Origin: Perca fluviatilis
Taxonomy: Eukaryota; Chordata; Actinopteri; Perciformes; Percidae
Direction: 5' to 3'
Length of the DNA: 64,000 nt
Assembly (NCBI RefSeq): GCF_010015445.1
Contig: NC_053114.1
Span: 32,568,079 to 32,632,078 of the forward strand
Of the stretch, positions 1 to 12,009 are shown in pieces (the first letter of the stretch is position 1; every line of letters starts with the position of its first letter). The position numbers were made by a program, and so were the translations under genes. Under the pieces are notes generated by a model. The model saw only the letters and a list, made by a program, of their open reading frames with translations. It was not told the DNA's origin and ran no database searches.

Positions 1-1687
1 CGACTGGTCAAGATTCTCATTGGGCCGTCTGACTGATATGTTAATTGATCTTTTACTGAATATTAATACAGGGCAATATATTCATGAACTTTGCAAGGAA
101 TATTTATGAGGCAATAAAAATGAAAAATGATTATTACCCTATGACTAGTTTTGGGAGACTCCAGACTTCATAATCTTATCCTACTATTTGCTGCAATTCA
201 TATATAATAATAAAACAGTTAGTTCTAACTAGCTTTTCCTCCTTTTTTCAAAATATTTAAAAGACAGATAATAACACAAATAATGAATGGGGCAGCATTA
301 GAGTAGAAAATTTGTTGTTTGACAAAGGGCCCTATGAGTCGCAAATGAGCAGCATCTTTTAAGCCGGGAACAAAACATATAGATTTATGAAGACAAACTA
401 AGAAAAATCATAATGAATACATTTGACAGAGCTCTTTGATGGTTGGGCCACAGTAGGAAGCTTCATCTGATGATGTGACAACAACAGCATGCATATGGTT
501 AATATTATGACTTTATAAAACTTCTTCTGTCTCTCACAAACCTGTCACCTCTGAAAATAATGAGGAAAACAACAGAATAGATCTAAAATAGCAAAGTTAA
601 TGAGAATGACAAAAAGTACCGATAAAACAATTCTTGCATGTGCTTTGTACTGTCATTTTTCAATAAATGTATATCAGAACACTCACAATGTTTTTGTTAT
701 GTTTTTGCCATGTTAGCTGCAGAGCTTCAGTATAGTGATGTTTATTTATTAAAATGTTGACCATTATAGCCCAAATTCTTAAACAACAGCAACATTTTCA
801 GTTTGTTTTGCCTGACACTTTTGTCATTACGATGTGAACTCTGCAGCCTCTGCAAGCAGCTAATGGGGCTTTGAGTCCGGTTTTTTCCACACTCCCAGGG
901 CCAAATTAAGTTGTATAGGTCTCTTTATTTGTTTCTTTAGTGAGGATGTGTTTATAGGTCACACCCTAATGGAACAAACCAAAGAATAGAAAGTAATCTG
1001 TTTAATGGTCTGGTTTGACAAAACAGCAGCAAGGGTTTAGGAAGGCTTTAAGCTGCCTGATTGCTCATTTTTCACGACAAGGAAAAAGAGAGGGTTCACA
1101 CTGCAAATAACCACTCTCTTTCTCTCTCACAAACACAAACACACACACACACATTCACTCAGAATCCAAGTAGTATATTTTGCTTTCCGGTATTTTTAAT
1201 CTGTCCTGTGTCGCATTGTGTAGATCTGCTGCTTGTGACTGACAGAGCTGTAATAAAATGAAAGACTTTCTCCTGTAGCAGTCTATCAAACATCAAGCGC
1301 TGTTTACATAGTGGTGTTGATTAGCTCAGTTCTCCTGCACAGCTCTGGGATCAGCTGGTCATGTCCCTGTTAAGTCATGGTGACTAATTATAATATGTTG
1401 GTGTTTGTACTATATTATGTGTTTGTAACAGTATATCATAACACAAGTTGTCTGAGTGTGGCCTTTGAAAACATGTTAAAATACTTCTTCATCCAAAACA
1501 CAGAGTCACAGTGGAGATCTGGTTATGTTATACATAATCCAGTTTTCTAGGACATGTGCTTATTATTATTGTGTAACATAACAACATAGTTGCAGAATTA
1601 CATTCTAAATCCAAACTAAATGCATTTAAATCACTCAAAATATTCAACAAGTTCTACAAAGTTTGACCTCTAACTTTACCCCGCCAA
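1..1687. other. AT-rich non-coding DNA, nothing recognised
   Basis: No ORF with coding character, no terminal inverted repeats and no splice-bounded exon candidate were seen. There is one short imperfect CA run near 1135-1155. This is probably intronic or intergenic sequence. Confidence 0.5.
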
Positions 1688-2100
1688 TAGTCTCAGGTCA
1701 GGCTAGTCCACAAAGCATTCCGGGATGGGAGAGAAACGTGCTCTGGTTTATTGGCATGTCTTTAAACCAATCGCAATCGTCATGGGCGGTGCTACATGCC
1801 ACTGCAAAATAGCCTCAGGAAGGAACTTCTTTTGGTAGAACATGTGTACGTACAAAAGTTGTTTTAGTTGTGCAACAGAAAACTCAGATTGGACAGATAG
1901 TCTAGCTAGCTGTCTGGATTTACCCTGCAGAGATCTGAGGAGCGGTAAATCATAGTCCTCATGAATTGACCGCAGTTTAAAATTCTAACACAAATGGTAA
2001 GGTAACAGATATCCGGCCGAAAAAAAGGACATACGTCGGAAATTTCCAGCGGCACCGTAGCAATTCGGAAGTGGAAGGTCATGGATATAGACTAGCCCAC
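1688..2100 (+). mobile_element. Dispersed repeat 'family R', copy 1 (non-autonomous DNA-transposon-like)
   Basis: This is one of four related copies in the window; the others are at 39107-39375, 49480-49822 and, inverted, 59314-59741. It starts TAGTCTCA...GGCTAGTCC and ends GGATATAGACTAGCCCAC. The two ends are imperfect inverted repeats around GGCTAGTCYA, which suggests a non-autonomous DNA transposon. A central block reading ATENSDWTD in one frame is shared between copies. I recall similar sequence as a common dispersed repeat in percomorph fish. The superfamily is not assigned because no clean target-site duplication was found. Confidence 0.7.
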
Positions 2101-2777
2101 CATAAACGCAACAAGAAGCAGAATTTCAGGTTTGGTGATGAGATGTTTCACGCTGCAGCACTCATAAAATTATATGTTCACTTCTGTTCAAATTTGAATT
2201 AAATAACATTAGTTAAAGGGGAACAATAACATTAGAGTACTTACTTACTGTCTCTGAAAGGAAGGGTGAGGTTGAAATCACGGGAGGTCCTGCGAAGCAA
2301 GCAGAAAAGTGGTGATGACAAAATGTTTTGGCAAAGATTTCCTTTGTACATGGTTGAAGCTGTGGATGTGTTTACTTCCTGAAACTTAATTGCTGCCTCT
2401 GATCCCTCCATCTCCCAACAACTCTCCCACTCGTTTTGTACTGCTTTGTCCTTTCGCCTTTTCTCCCCTCTGTTATCCTTTTCTTCTCCTCTTGTTTTCT
2501 GAATTAGCATAGACAGCCGAAGGTGCATGCATTCTTATATATTGATCTATCCATTTTTAATGGCCCCACGCTTCCAGGAGCAGGAACCATCTTATGCAAG
2601 TTCCGCTGGGCCAGTGATGCTGTCAGGGCTTGTTGCCACTCTGTGCTACTTAGAGCGAGAGTGACAACCTTGGAAGTGCATTAAGAGTGTTCCCAGGGGA
2701 CACAGACATGTCTATCAGTCAATGGTCCCATATGAAAAATCCCCAGGGAGCCCCAGATGGTCTTTACTGGACAAACC
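2101..2777. other. Non-coding; one weak minus-strand exon-like segment
   Basis: On the minus strand, 2289-2249 (41 bp) lies between an acceptor-like TTGCTTCGCAG and a full donor GTAAGT. One frame is open across it (TSRDFNLTLPFRD). The wider 95-codon minus-strand ORF has no recognised domain. I take it as a probable chance pseudo-exon. Nothing else was recognised here. Confidence 0.2.
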
Positions 2778-3034
2778 TTAAAGGAGAAAATCCACCCAAA
2801 AAAAAGAATTAGCATGTTGTTACCTGGAATGACTGCAGGTAGCCAGTCCACACATACCTTTACTACAATAAGAGTGTGAAATAACGATTCTCGATTTTAT
2901 TTTAAAGGTATTCAATGTTTTATTTCTGAATAAATCATGCAACCTTTCTAACACTTTACTCACACATTTTTATTAGGTGCTTGTGAACATTTGAGTTTTT
3001 TATTTTTTTTTACTTAGGGTGGATTTTTCACTCA
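2778..3034. mobile_element. Possible small MITE with GGTGGATTTT-type inverted ends
   Basis: TTAA at 2778-2781 is followed by AAGGAGAAAATCCACCC. Near 3017-3034 the sequence GGGTGGATTTTTCACTCA is its approximate inverse. The arms match imperfectly and the right TSD is not preserved, so the borders are approximate. Confidence 0.35.
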
Positions 3035-3146
3035 ATTCTGAGACTAATCAAATTTTCACAGCATGTTCTCTCTAAGTAAGGGTACCCATTAAGAAGATAA
3101 CCATGCAAGCCACCCCGGGCCCTGAGATCACAGAGTGTCACTAGGG

Positions 3147-3347
3147 CACAAAACGAGAGACTGGCAGTATAGACATACTGTATGATTCAGCCATCACTCC
3201 CTTGACTTTTTTTTCCATATCCATTACCGTATGTACAGACTACTACACAAAACGAGAGACTGGCTGAATACCAGAAATACTGTATGATTCAGACATCACT
3301 CCCTTGACTTTTTTTTCCAAATCCATTACCATATGTACAGACTACTA
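3147..3347. repeat. 99-bp tandem duplication, two units
   Basis: CACAAAACGAGAGACTGG starts at 3147 and again at 3246. Both units continue through a TGTATGATTCAG segment, CCCTTGAC plus a T-run, and GTACAGACTACT. The units differ at a few positions (for example GCAGTATAGAC versus GCTGAATACCAG). This is a direct duplication of one segment and has no coding content. Confidence 0.85.
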
Positions 3348-3652
3348 GACTACCCTCATCCTTTGAGCCTCTTTTTTTGTTTCTTCTGTTCTCTCTATAC
3401 ATCAGCTAATTCCCTGCTTTTGATAAAGGCACTGTCACTAATGGAGGCCTCAGACGCTTAATGACCAATCAAAACAGTCTGCAGAGATGGCAAGCAGCTA
3501 ATTGCTCACTACTTGGAGTGAGGATATGGGAAAGGGATTGGGTGTGGTAATGGAGATAAGGACACCAATGAGGGGCAGGGAATTTATTGAGTAGAACTTG
3601 GAAACAGTGCTCTAATACAGGAAATGGCTGTTTCTATTGTTAGAACTATGTT
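3348..3652. other. Short non-coding gap, nothing recognised
   Basis: About 300 bp between the tandem duplication and the next MITE. No feature was seen. Confidence 0.4.
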
Positions 3653-3656
3653 TTAA

Positions 3657-4353
3657 AGTGCCCATATTATGAAAAAAACACTTTTTCTGGGATTTGGGGT
3701 GTTCTTTTGTGTCTCTGGTGCTTCCACACACATACAAACTTAGAAAAAAATCCATCCATGCTGTTTTGAGTGAGATACAGGTTTCTGAATGTGTCCTGCT
3801 TTCAGTCTCCTAGTGAGCTGTTCAAAATCGGCCTCGGACTGTGACGTCACAGTCTGAAATGAGCTGGCTAACCACAACCGTTAGCTCGTAGCGTTAGCGT
3901 TAGCCGGCTAACGCTAACGCTAGCATGCTACGTCGTTCTCAATAGCAAAGCACTGATACAACACACACAAATTCACCATAATCTACAAAAGAACTACTTA
4001 CATGTGCGCCCTCATTTAGAAGTCTCCCAGCTAATCCTGCCTTGTAACTGACCAAAGTTGGAGAAACAGGCTTTCTTTTACTGTCTCTAGAGTTAGCTAG
4101 CTGACATGCTCTACATCTGAGCTACTGCGCATGTGCGAGTGCAATCAAAGATAGTACAGAAGAAGATGATGAAAAGAGGTCTCACTCTGTAGCTAAAACA
4201 GAAACCAGGTGAAAAGAGGATCTGCAGCAGTGAGAGAGAGCTGTGCAGTACAACAACAATATGTTGTCTTTTGAAAATTAAACCATGTAAACCTATTCTG
4301 GTAAAACCTTAAAATACAGTTATGAACCTGAAAATGAGCATAATATGGGCGCT
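3657..4353. mobile_element. 697-bp TTAA-flanked MITE (piggyBac- or Kolobok-type)
   Basis: TTAA at 3653-3656 and again at 4354-4357 flank inverted ends AGTGCCCATATTATG and CATAATATGGGCGCT, which are complementary apart from one base. TTAA target duplication is typical of piggyBac and Kolobok transposons. No transposase reading frame is present, so the element is non-autonomous. It contains a CRE octamer TGACGTCA at 3842-3849 and a perfect 34-bp palindrome at 3889-3922. The small minus-strand ORFs at its right end are not genes. I recall this family as abundant in teleosts. Confidence 0.9.
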
Positions 4354-4580
4354 TTAAGTTTATACATACATATTTCATCATGGGATGTATGTTTTTTGAA
4401 GCATCTGGCAGTGCCCTTTTTTGTTATAATGGCTTTTATTGTTTTATCTATGGCATTTAGGTTGAGTAAATTGAAAATGCACAAAAATACAGTTAGGTAG
4501 AAGCCTACCTGTTTAAAACATAATTCAACATGCATTCACGTGCACAAGGATGCCCAGGGGGACTGTAAACAAATATGTAT

Positions 4581-5696
4581 TGTAGGATTCACGTAGGGTA
4601 CAGATTTGATCATTGGCAAATTATCAAATATGTTTTATCAATATTAATAAAGTTATGAATATGGTTATTAATAACTTTATCAAATCGACAAACAATCAAA
4701 ACGGGGCACTACCCTGCTTGTCAGGGACCAATAATCAAACTGTGGAACAGTCTCATTTCTGTAAAAATCCTTTAAAAGGAATTAAAGGAAGGGGTGATTT
4801 CGAGCGCGACCCGTTCGACCAGCAATTATCACAACAAATACACAAATAATCACCATCAACTGCTAATTAAGTATAATCGAATTTATTAACGTCACAATTA
4901 TCAGTAGCCAATCAATAATCCTTCAATAATAAAACGTATATACATTTTACAATATCACAACCAAACAAAGCAAAAACAAAAGCAGCATGTCTTAGCATGG
5001 CACAAGCGGTAGCGAACCCTTTGCTCATTAATAACAAACCAAAACGCACTAATTCTAACATCTGCCCAGAACTGTGTAAAGCCTTACGGTGTGCGTTGTT
5101 TGTCAGTTAAATCTCTCGCCAGAGTTTAACGATCCGTTTCGTCCAGAGCAGGAGACGATACGTGATCCAGGTCGACAAGCAAAAAACAGAACGCCGTCCT
5201 TTTCTTGAATCCAGGCTGAATAAACCCGCTGCAGATGAGGGAATACTCGGCCAGTATTTCCTCGGATCCCCTTTGTATATCAGACCGATATAAAATTGTC
5301 CCAGCTCAAACTCGACCAGCGAGGTGATGCTGGCTAGCTAGTCCGGACTAGTGCTTCCTGTCAGCAACCGGGGGTTACCGTAAAAGCGAAGAAACACACG
5401 GTACCGACAGCTTTTATCCTATCTCCACCTCCTAGTGGCGGGGTGGTGCATTCAAAGGCCCGACGGCCAATGGGAAAGCTGCAACTTTGTCACAGGTGTG
5501 AAGCAGTTCTTCTCTTCTCACCACCAGTCTGCCTTGCCTAGCATGTGGTGAAGGTAGAATCTCCATCTTGGCGACTCTGCCTGTAGGAGTTTGGTGAAAC
5601 TGGCTTTGGGATTCACATGTAGGCCAAGATCCTTTGTCTTGCCTTCAGCTCAGTCTGAGCCAAATCACTGTTTAACCAGCTTCTTGGTCCCCCACA
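4581..5696 (-). mobile_element. Solo LTR, copy 1 (retrovirus- or Gypsy-like), 1,116 bp
   Basis: Read on the minus strand it begins TGTGGGGGACCA and ends ATCCTACA, so it has TG...CA termini. It is bounded by a perfect 4-bp duplication GTAT (4577-4580 and 5697-5700). A second LTR of the same family lies at 18668-20414 in the same orientation. A minus-strand TATA-like GATAAAAG lies near 5411-5418, and AATAAA motifs follow further downstream on that strand, consistent with U3-R-U5 order. No internal gag/pol/env sequence adjoins it, so it is probably the product of LTR-LTR recombination. A hairpin (AATAAAGTTAT / ATAACTTTAT) near 4646-4680 occurs in both copies. The family is not identified further. 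Confidence 0.85.
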
Positions 5697-5790
5697 GTAT
5701 ATTATACATATAGGCTACTGAACACACATAGCTTTACACTAATTACATATCATTATATACACTGATGCAGAGGTTCACATATAGCACAAA

Positions 5791-5793
<3 letters not shown>

Positions 5794-5848
<55 letters not shown>
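5794..5848. repeat. (AC)n microsatellite
   Basis: About 27 uninterrupted CA units. Confidence 0.98.
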
Positions 5849-5856
<8 letters not shown>

Positions 5857-7482
5857 ATATTTCTCACACATGCCACATATCTTAAAAAGACATGATTCTC
5901 AGCCCATTGTAGGCAGCAGCCCTTTGGGTTTTCTCCCTCTCTGACTGTGTGTCAGACGGGCCTGTTCTCCAGCTGCTGGCTCTCAATGAGTGAGAGACCA
6001 GCCTAATGAGATCACTGGCATCCAATTCGGCAAGGGTCAGCGCTCGTTTTGAGCAATTCATTTTTAATTGGTCTCAAATCTAATCCATTTCATAATGTCA
6101 GCTCCTGTGCTCATCTCGCTCCGAGGCTGCTGAGTGACACAGAGTGATTCCCTTGATGTTGTTAGCTCTGTGCGTTATTACATAGCCTGAAGTGATTGAG
6201 GATGTTGCTGTGATTGTTGCTTGGTTGGTTGGTTGTTGATGTAGCGATGCTACAGTAATCCTTTGCGCACTGCAGCGCCGTTGCCACCGTCCAACACTGA
6301 TGATGATGTGTAATGAACCGGATAGAATAAAGATATTATTTATGTTCTCACAAGAGCATCACAACAAACCTATCATTTCAAGGATGACATCAATTCTGTC
6401 ACAGTTTCATTATATTGGCCGATCATCCATTTGAAGGCAACTTTCAAGGCAACCCAGAGCAAAGCACTCGAGCCCTCTGGTGTCAATGCTCAAGATGTCA
6501 TTTCTTTGAAAGAGCAAATATTAAAATGGAATAGTACATATACCATTCATCAATCCTTTGAATGAGTAGCTGATGTACTCTGCCTGTGTTTGAATCCACC
6601 TCTCTTCTCCTTTTATCTCTTATACTTTCCAAGCTTCCCCTTCCTCCATCTAACTTGTGTGACGAGCTGCGCCTCTTGCTTTGCCTCCATCAAGATGTCA
6701 CTTCTAATTTGCTGGTTGTGCTGACTCCGTCCCTGCTAACAATCAGTGGAGAACACATCCATTACTTCTAGTCTTGACAGGTCCCCTCACAGTCCCGCTG
6801 GACGTTAATGACACCTGACAGAACACAGGTTTACTACTTAGCAAACTGACCCCCTAGAGACAGCCGATGGGGCCCATTTGGCTAACACATCCTTGCATGG
6901 TTTACAAGGACCAGACAGGGGAAGGTAACACAAGACGACTTGTAATGTCTTAGCAGGTTCTCATACTGGCCCAGCAGGAAATTAAAGTTTGCTGGATTTA
7001 CCAGTAGACTCCAAACTCATCTCATTAAGCAAAGAGAATCTTTTAAAACCTCAAATCAATGTATCATATTCAGAATTCTATTAAATTTTTTTTTTAAAGT
7101 GCTCTTATTGTACCTCCATCAGAGGACTTAATGTTTACAGAAATCATCTTTGAGCCAATCATAATTGCTCACTGCCTTTGTGTCCCAGGCTGCAGGAGGC
7201 TTCTCTGTGGTTGCTCATGTTAATTCTGCCCATCAAAAGGTTGTTTGTGTGTTGTGAATTCTTTGGTCAAGGCTATTAGCTATTTTGTTGACCAGCAGAA
7301 ACAAAGTGAGCGCTTCTGTCCTGCAAGTTTTCTTGACTTCTGAGGCTACTCAGTACAGGATACACAACAGAACTTTAGGGTCCAGTAATAATGACCATTT
7401 CACCATATGTACTGTATAAATGCATGGAGGTTCATTCATGATCTTTGGAACACATTTCTATGATAAAATATGCTAAACTTTT
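5849..7482. other. Non-coding DNA, nothing recognised
   Basis: Contains only short ORFs, T-rich runs and no paired terminal repeats. No gene or mobile element was recognised. Confidence 0.45.
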
Positions 7483-7772
7483 GGTTCACTTACTTAGCTA
7501 TGCCCAAAGCACCCGGCCGTGTCCCGTTTTCATCACATGTAGTACTAGTACTAGTGAAGTAAAAGACTTAACGTGGTAACAGGCAGTCGCATACAGTATG
7601 TGGAGGAGATCCTGTCTGTTTCAGGACGGTCTCTAAAGCTGGAATTGAATTGCCTTTTTAAGCTCCAAACGTTTACTGGCTCCTGGTTACCTGACACCTG
7701 AGCAATGCCCACTTGCTGAAGAAGGCCAAGGGTTATAACTAAAAGCTTTGGGAAAAGCTAAGTAAGTGAACC
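7483..7772. mobile_element. Small inverted-repeat element (MITE-like), about 290 bp
   Basis: The left end GGTTCACTTACTTAGCT... (7483-7510) and right end (7745-7772) are inverted repeats matching at 26 of 28 positions. There is no coding content. The TSD is unclear, so the superfamily is not assigned. Confidence 0.7.
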
Positions 7773-8794
7773 GTGAATTTTTACCATATTTGTATTTTTG
7801 GCACGTTATCATTTATATAATTAAAGGTTGTTCTGGGCTTGTTGTGAATAATTGTTCAATGGTCCTCCACATGGCCTGGATTTGAGCAGGCCAACGCATA
7901 ACCCTCTAGCGTATCAAAGCCCCAAACTAGATCTTATTGATGGATTTTTGTTGCTGTCTGTGTGTGGTGGGGTAGGGGATGGCATGTGGCCAAAAATTTT
8001 TATCAAAATGGTACGTCACTAGTGGAAGGAGAAGGTCTGACAAAACAGTATTTATGTATCGACTACACCTTTGAGGCCTGCCAACACTATAAATAATGTT
8101 TTTAGTGTTTGCAAGATGTTTCATTAAAGACAATGCTGTTCATTAAAGAATATCAAATGTCAAAGTCAATTTTCTCTCTCCCACTCCTCACTAGTGATAT
8201 ACGATACAGCACCATCCATTCATTAATCAGTTTAGGCAAAAGTTAATGAAGAATATGTCAAATGTGACCATAGCGTCATTAAAAATTATGATGTTTTTTT
8301 CTTTGCTTGCAACTTATTATTTAACTGTGTTCATTATTCTATGTGCTCATTAGGTGTGCAAGGCAAAGTCTCTTTGGGACCATAAACATCTCAACTAACT
8401 TCGACTGAGAAGCTGACCCACCGAGAGGAGTCGTAACTCTTATATTGCTGCTTGTCCACAGACAATTGAGAGTGCACAGTAGCACCTACCACCTCATTTG
8501 GCAAGCACAACCTCCTCACAGAGGGTGACAACGTTAGACCTGAAGCAATTGGTTTAAATTACCCTACAGATATAAGGTAATAAACTAATAGGGTGATGAG
8601 TGCCCTTACTCCTTCCCTGGGTATAAAGTTTTAGCTCCATGATTTACTATTTACAGTTAATCTCATGTTCATTTCCTTTTAAAAGTAACCCCTTAATTAA
8701 GTGAACAGTGCTGAAAGACAACTTTATGTACACCTTTCTTTCATCATTAAATAAAATGCATGATTTGAATTACAGAATATCAATGCCGAGTCAT
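7773..8794. other. Non-coding DNA, nothing recognised
   Basis: About 1 kb of AT-rich sequence without inverted termini, coding frames or tandem repeats. Confidence 0.45.
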
Positions 8795-8798
8795 TTAA

Positions 8799-9783
8799 AG
8801 GACAATTCCGGCGCAAAACGAACCTAGGGGCTAATAACAGATGTGTACCCACTCGATCGCTCTCTGGGACATGTTTTCATGCTAATTGATTGTTTGTAGC
8901 TTGAAAGAAGCTAGCGCGGACCACTGATTAGCTTACACCGCTAGTATTTGGGGCACAAGAAAGTAAAAACTAATTATAATTATACCACTAAAAAGGCTCA
9001 AAATATCACCAAACTTCAACGGTAGCATAATGAGGGTCCCTAAATGTTAACCGAAGCATTGAGAACATTGTAAGTGCACAGACAGTTTATTGAACAAAGA
9101 GCTGCGGGAGCTCAGTGAAAGGGCTACGAGAGAGAGAGAGAGCTACCGGTAGTCAATGCCGCAACACAGCCTCGTACTTCGGGAAACTGGTGGTGTACCT
9201 GCGGACATTGTGAAGCTATGGCCACCGAACAGGAGTGTCTGTGTTGCATGGAGTGGGACCTGTTGCGTCTCTGATAAACAGGGCTGTACTTGAAACTTTT
9301 TTCCATGTCCCGAAAATAAATTGCAGACAGTGACCCTGACCGGAGGGACCAGATGGACAGTTATCCACTGAGTAAGTAGCTAGCTACATTAGACAAGTTA
9401 TGTTTTACATCGGTGAGATTATTTCAGATATACTGAGCAAATTGCTTTTGATTTTAGTTTGCATCACCAGCTGTAAGTCATGACTGGTTTTCAAGACGGC
9501 GGCCGCATGTAAACATGAACGCGAGTGTCTTTATAATCTATCTTTTCAATAAACTGTCTGTACACTTAGAAAGTTCTCAATGCTTCGGTTAACATTTAGG
9601 GACCCTCATTATGCTACCGTAGAAGTTTGGTGATATTTTTAGCCTTTTTAGGTCAGCGGTCCACGCTAGCTTCTTTCAAGCTACAAACACATTCAATTAG
9701 CATGAAAACAGGTCCCAGAGAACGATCGAGTGGGTACACATCTGTTAATAACCCCTAGGTTCGTTTTGCACCGGAATTGTCCT
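8799..9783. mobile_element. 985-bp TTAA element with long terminal inverted repeats
   Basis: TTAA at 8795-8798 and 9784-9787 flank ends beginning AGGACAATTCCGG and finishing CCGGAATTGTCCT. The left arm runs to about 9095 (roughly 297 bp). The right arm (about 9547-9783) is its inverse but lacks about 65 bp found in the left arm around 8930-8995. The core between the arms is not inverted and has no transposase. This is a non-autonomous TTAA-class DNA transposon of a kind I recall as common in teleosts. Confidence 0.9.
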
Positions 9784-9973
9784 TTAAGATCTAGTTATGA
9801 CAGTACTACATTCCTATTGTAAATAAGCATTACCTCAGCATAGCCCAGACAACAAAGTAGAAACAATGTTTCTAGGCAACCATAGTGGTCACTTCTGTAT
9901 ACTACAGTACATCCAGTAGTCAACGCCAACATTCATAGCCAGTGCAAGGCAGAAAGTTGTGGAAATCTCAGTT

Positions 9974-10003
9974 TAAAGGAACAGTTCGACATTTGAAAAT
10001 ACT
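9974..10003 (+). mobile_element. Short fragment resembling a teleost TTAA MITE end
   Basis: TTTAAAGGAACAGTTCGACA resembles the left end of the MITE at 38770-39106 (AATAGTTCAACATGTCCGG). Only about 30 bp remain before a different sequence takes over. Confidence 0.35.
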
Positions 10004-10345
10004 AGAACTGTCAATCAATTACATTTTGTAATGGCGATTAATCGCAAAGTGCCCTAGTTAACTCGCGATTAATCGCAAATTAATCACACATTTTTTTATC
10101 TGTTCTAAATGTACTTCAAAGGGATAATTTTTCAAGTTTTAAATGCTCAAGTGGTATTTGAGACTGGACTACTCCGTTGGTAACTCAATTTACATCGACA
10201 GTACATGCAAATACCTTTAGTCTTGTGGAGAAAACCATCTGGAAGGGCTTTGAAACTCAACTTGCCATTAAAAAGACAATTTTATCATTTCTGCTCAAGG
10301 AGCTTTGTTTCTGCTCTGTTCATTTTGACAGCCTAGAAAATACAT
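10004..10345 (+). mobile_element. Possible hAT-like fragment
   Basis: TAGAACTGTCAATCAATTAC followed by repeated ATTAATCGC motifs resembles the left terminus of teleost hAT elements, as does TAGGGCTGTCAAAC at about 41846. No matching right terminus was found. The frame from 10177 to 10374 is probably repeat-derived, not a gene. Confidence 0.4.
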
Positions 10346-10379
10346 ATATTTGTTTTTTGAGAAGAGTTAGCTGAGAAGA

Positions 10380-10700
10380 TTGCTAGGCAACCAGTGGAGG
10401 GTTCAATAAGATAATGGTCCGGGCCAAGAAAAATTATAAATATATAGTGACATATAGTCTCCTGTTAAACACTTAGGCCTAATTGTTGTTTTTACACTCT
10501 GTTCTTTCGGCTCAAAAATACGATACATAACTTTTCAATTAGAGAGCTTTAGAGATGTTAGAGGTGTTGGTGGTCAGGTTTGTTACCTTTGAACAAAGCC
10601 GGGCTAGTGGTTTTCCCTTCTTTCAAGGCTAAGCTTTGTTTATGCTGCTTGCTCCAGCTACATTACCATACAGAGTGGTATCAAACTAGCAAAAATGTGA
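10380..10700 (-). mobile_element. Probable fragment of a dispersed teleost MITE, minus orientation
   Basis: On the minus strand, blocks such as AAAGGTAACAAACCTGACCA, ACACCTCTAACATC and TTTCTTGGCCCGGACC match my recollection of the right half of a common teleost TTAA element. No second copy of this half is present in the window for comparison. Confidence 0.35.
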
Positions 10701-11961
10701 ATATTTTCCAAAATGTTGAACTTTTCTTTTGATAAATGTGTTGCCTAACTTTAACCATACCTTATCTATACTTTATTTGTCACATTCAGAAATTATCAAA
10801 TAAGAAATAATCAACTGAAGAACACAATCTTCAATGTTCTGTTGGTTGAAAAACACGACGTCTGTTTCCACATTACTTCTTAGTCTCGGGTAAGACAGAA
10901 GTTATATTGTAATTGTACAGCCTGGGGCTTCAAAGGACAGAGAAAGAAAATGGGCCACAGGGGAAACGGATTTACCTACTGTATGTACATTTATTATGAG
11001 TCAAAAACTTTTGTATTTTTGTGAGAAACTGGTTGCATTCAGTCGGACTTTGTATCTCTAGTCTTTTAATTCTTTTGGAAACACAAGCTTTGATGAACGT
11101 CAAAATGCATCAGAAAGCATCTTTTGCATCCCTTTAATGTGTGTGTGCATGTGTACACACAAATAGGGGAGACCTACCATTGTCCTTGACAGGGATTCAA
11201 GGGTTTGCCAGAGTGATGAGGGATGAGGGATGGAGGAGGAGGAGCAGGAGAGCAATGGCAGTAAAAACACGGCTGAGCACCTGCCCACAAAAGATGGCTG
11301 CCAGCTAATACAGCAACTCTACAGCTCGCTGCTGCCTCATAAATCCTTCTGTCTCTGCTCTAGGCTTTACAGGTCTCACTATGCACAAAGATGTAAATGG
11401 AACTTTTGACTCATTTTTCATAATTGGCTCTCTTGAATTTGCTTTGTTAAAGATTAACAAAGTACATTTATTATGTAATGCACAAATGCAGATTCTGCTA
11501 GTTCTACCAGGCTTACTCACTGATTTGATGGCACGCTCACAATTATAGTGCAGCGGCATGACAAGACAATTTCCTTCATGTCATTTGTTAAATCTCTCAT
11601 TCACAACTACACCAGAGCAAGAGCAAGTCACTATTCTGAATTAATGCTGTTCAAAATGGTAAATTCCCTCATGAATTGAACACCCAACCCAACCGGGCCA
11701 TTGGCATGGTAAATTCAAAAACTAAAGTGCCTTCAAATGGTTGTTGGCAATGAAAATTAATGGCAGCTCACGACAATAAAGCCACATTACACCGTAAAAA
11801 CTCCATTTTGGATTGAATTACCTTCAGGGCCCAGTTTTTATGTAATTTTATGTTTGCGTCTGTGTCCTGGTCAGAATTCAGGCAGCTATTATGATGTTGA
11901 GCTGGTTAGAAAGTAGAAATCGAACATCATCACGTTTCATTCTCCTTGGTGATTGTTTCAG
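10701..11961. other. Non-coding DNA, nothing recognised
   Basis: Contains only short ORFs and a brief TGTGTGTGCATG run near 11140. It leads into the candidate acceptor at 11961. Confidence 0.4.
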
Positions 11962-12009
11962 GACAAACAGAGTACTTTGACAAGGAAGAGGAACAGACCA
12001 GCCAGCAGA
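11962..12009 (+). CDS. Candidate exon A, 48 bp, unidentified
   Basis: The segment is preceded by GGTGATTGTTTCAG and followed by a consensus donor GTAAGT. One frame reads QTEYFDKEEEQTSQQ (enters and leaves in phase 1), and a second frame (phase 0) is also open. The third frame has a stop. Length is a multiple of three. It lies in unique-looking sequence outside any recognised repeat. I do not recognise the protein. It could be a microexon of a long plus-strand gene or a chance pseudo-exon. Confidence 0.3.
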
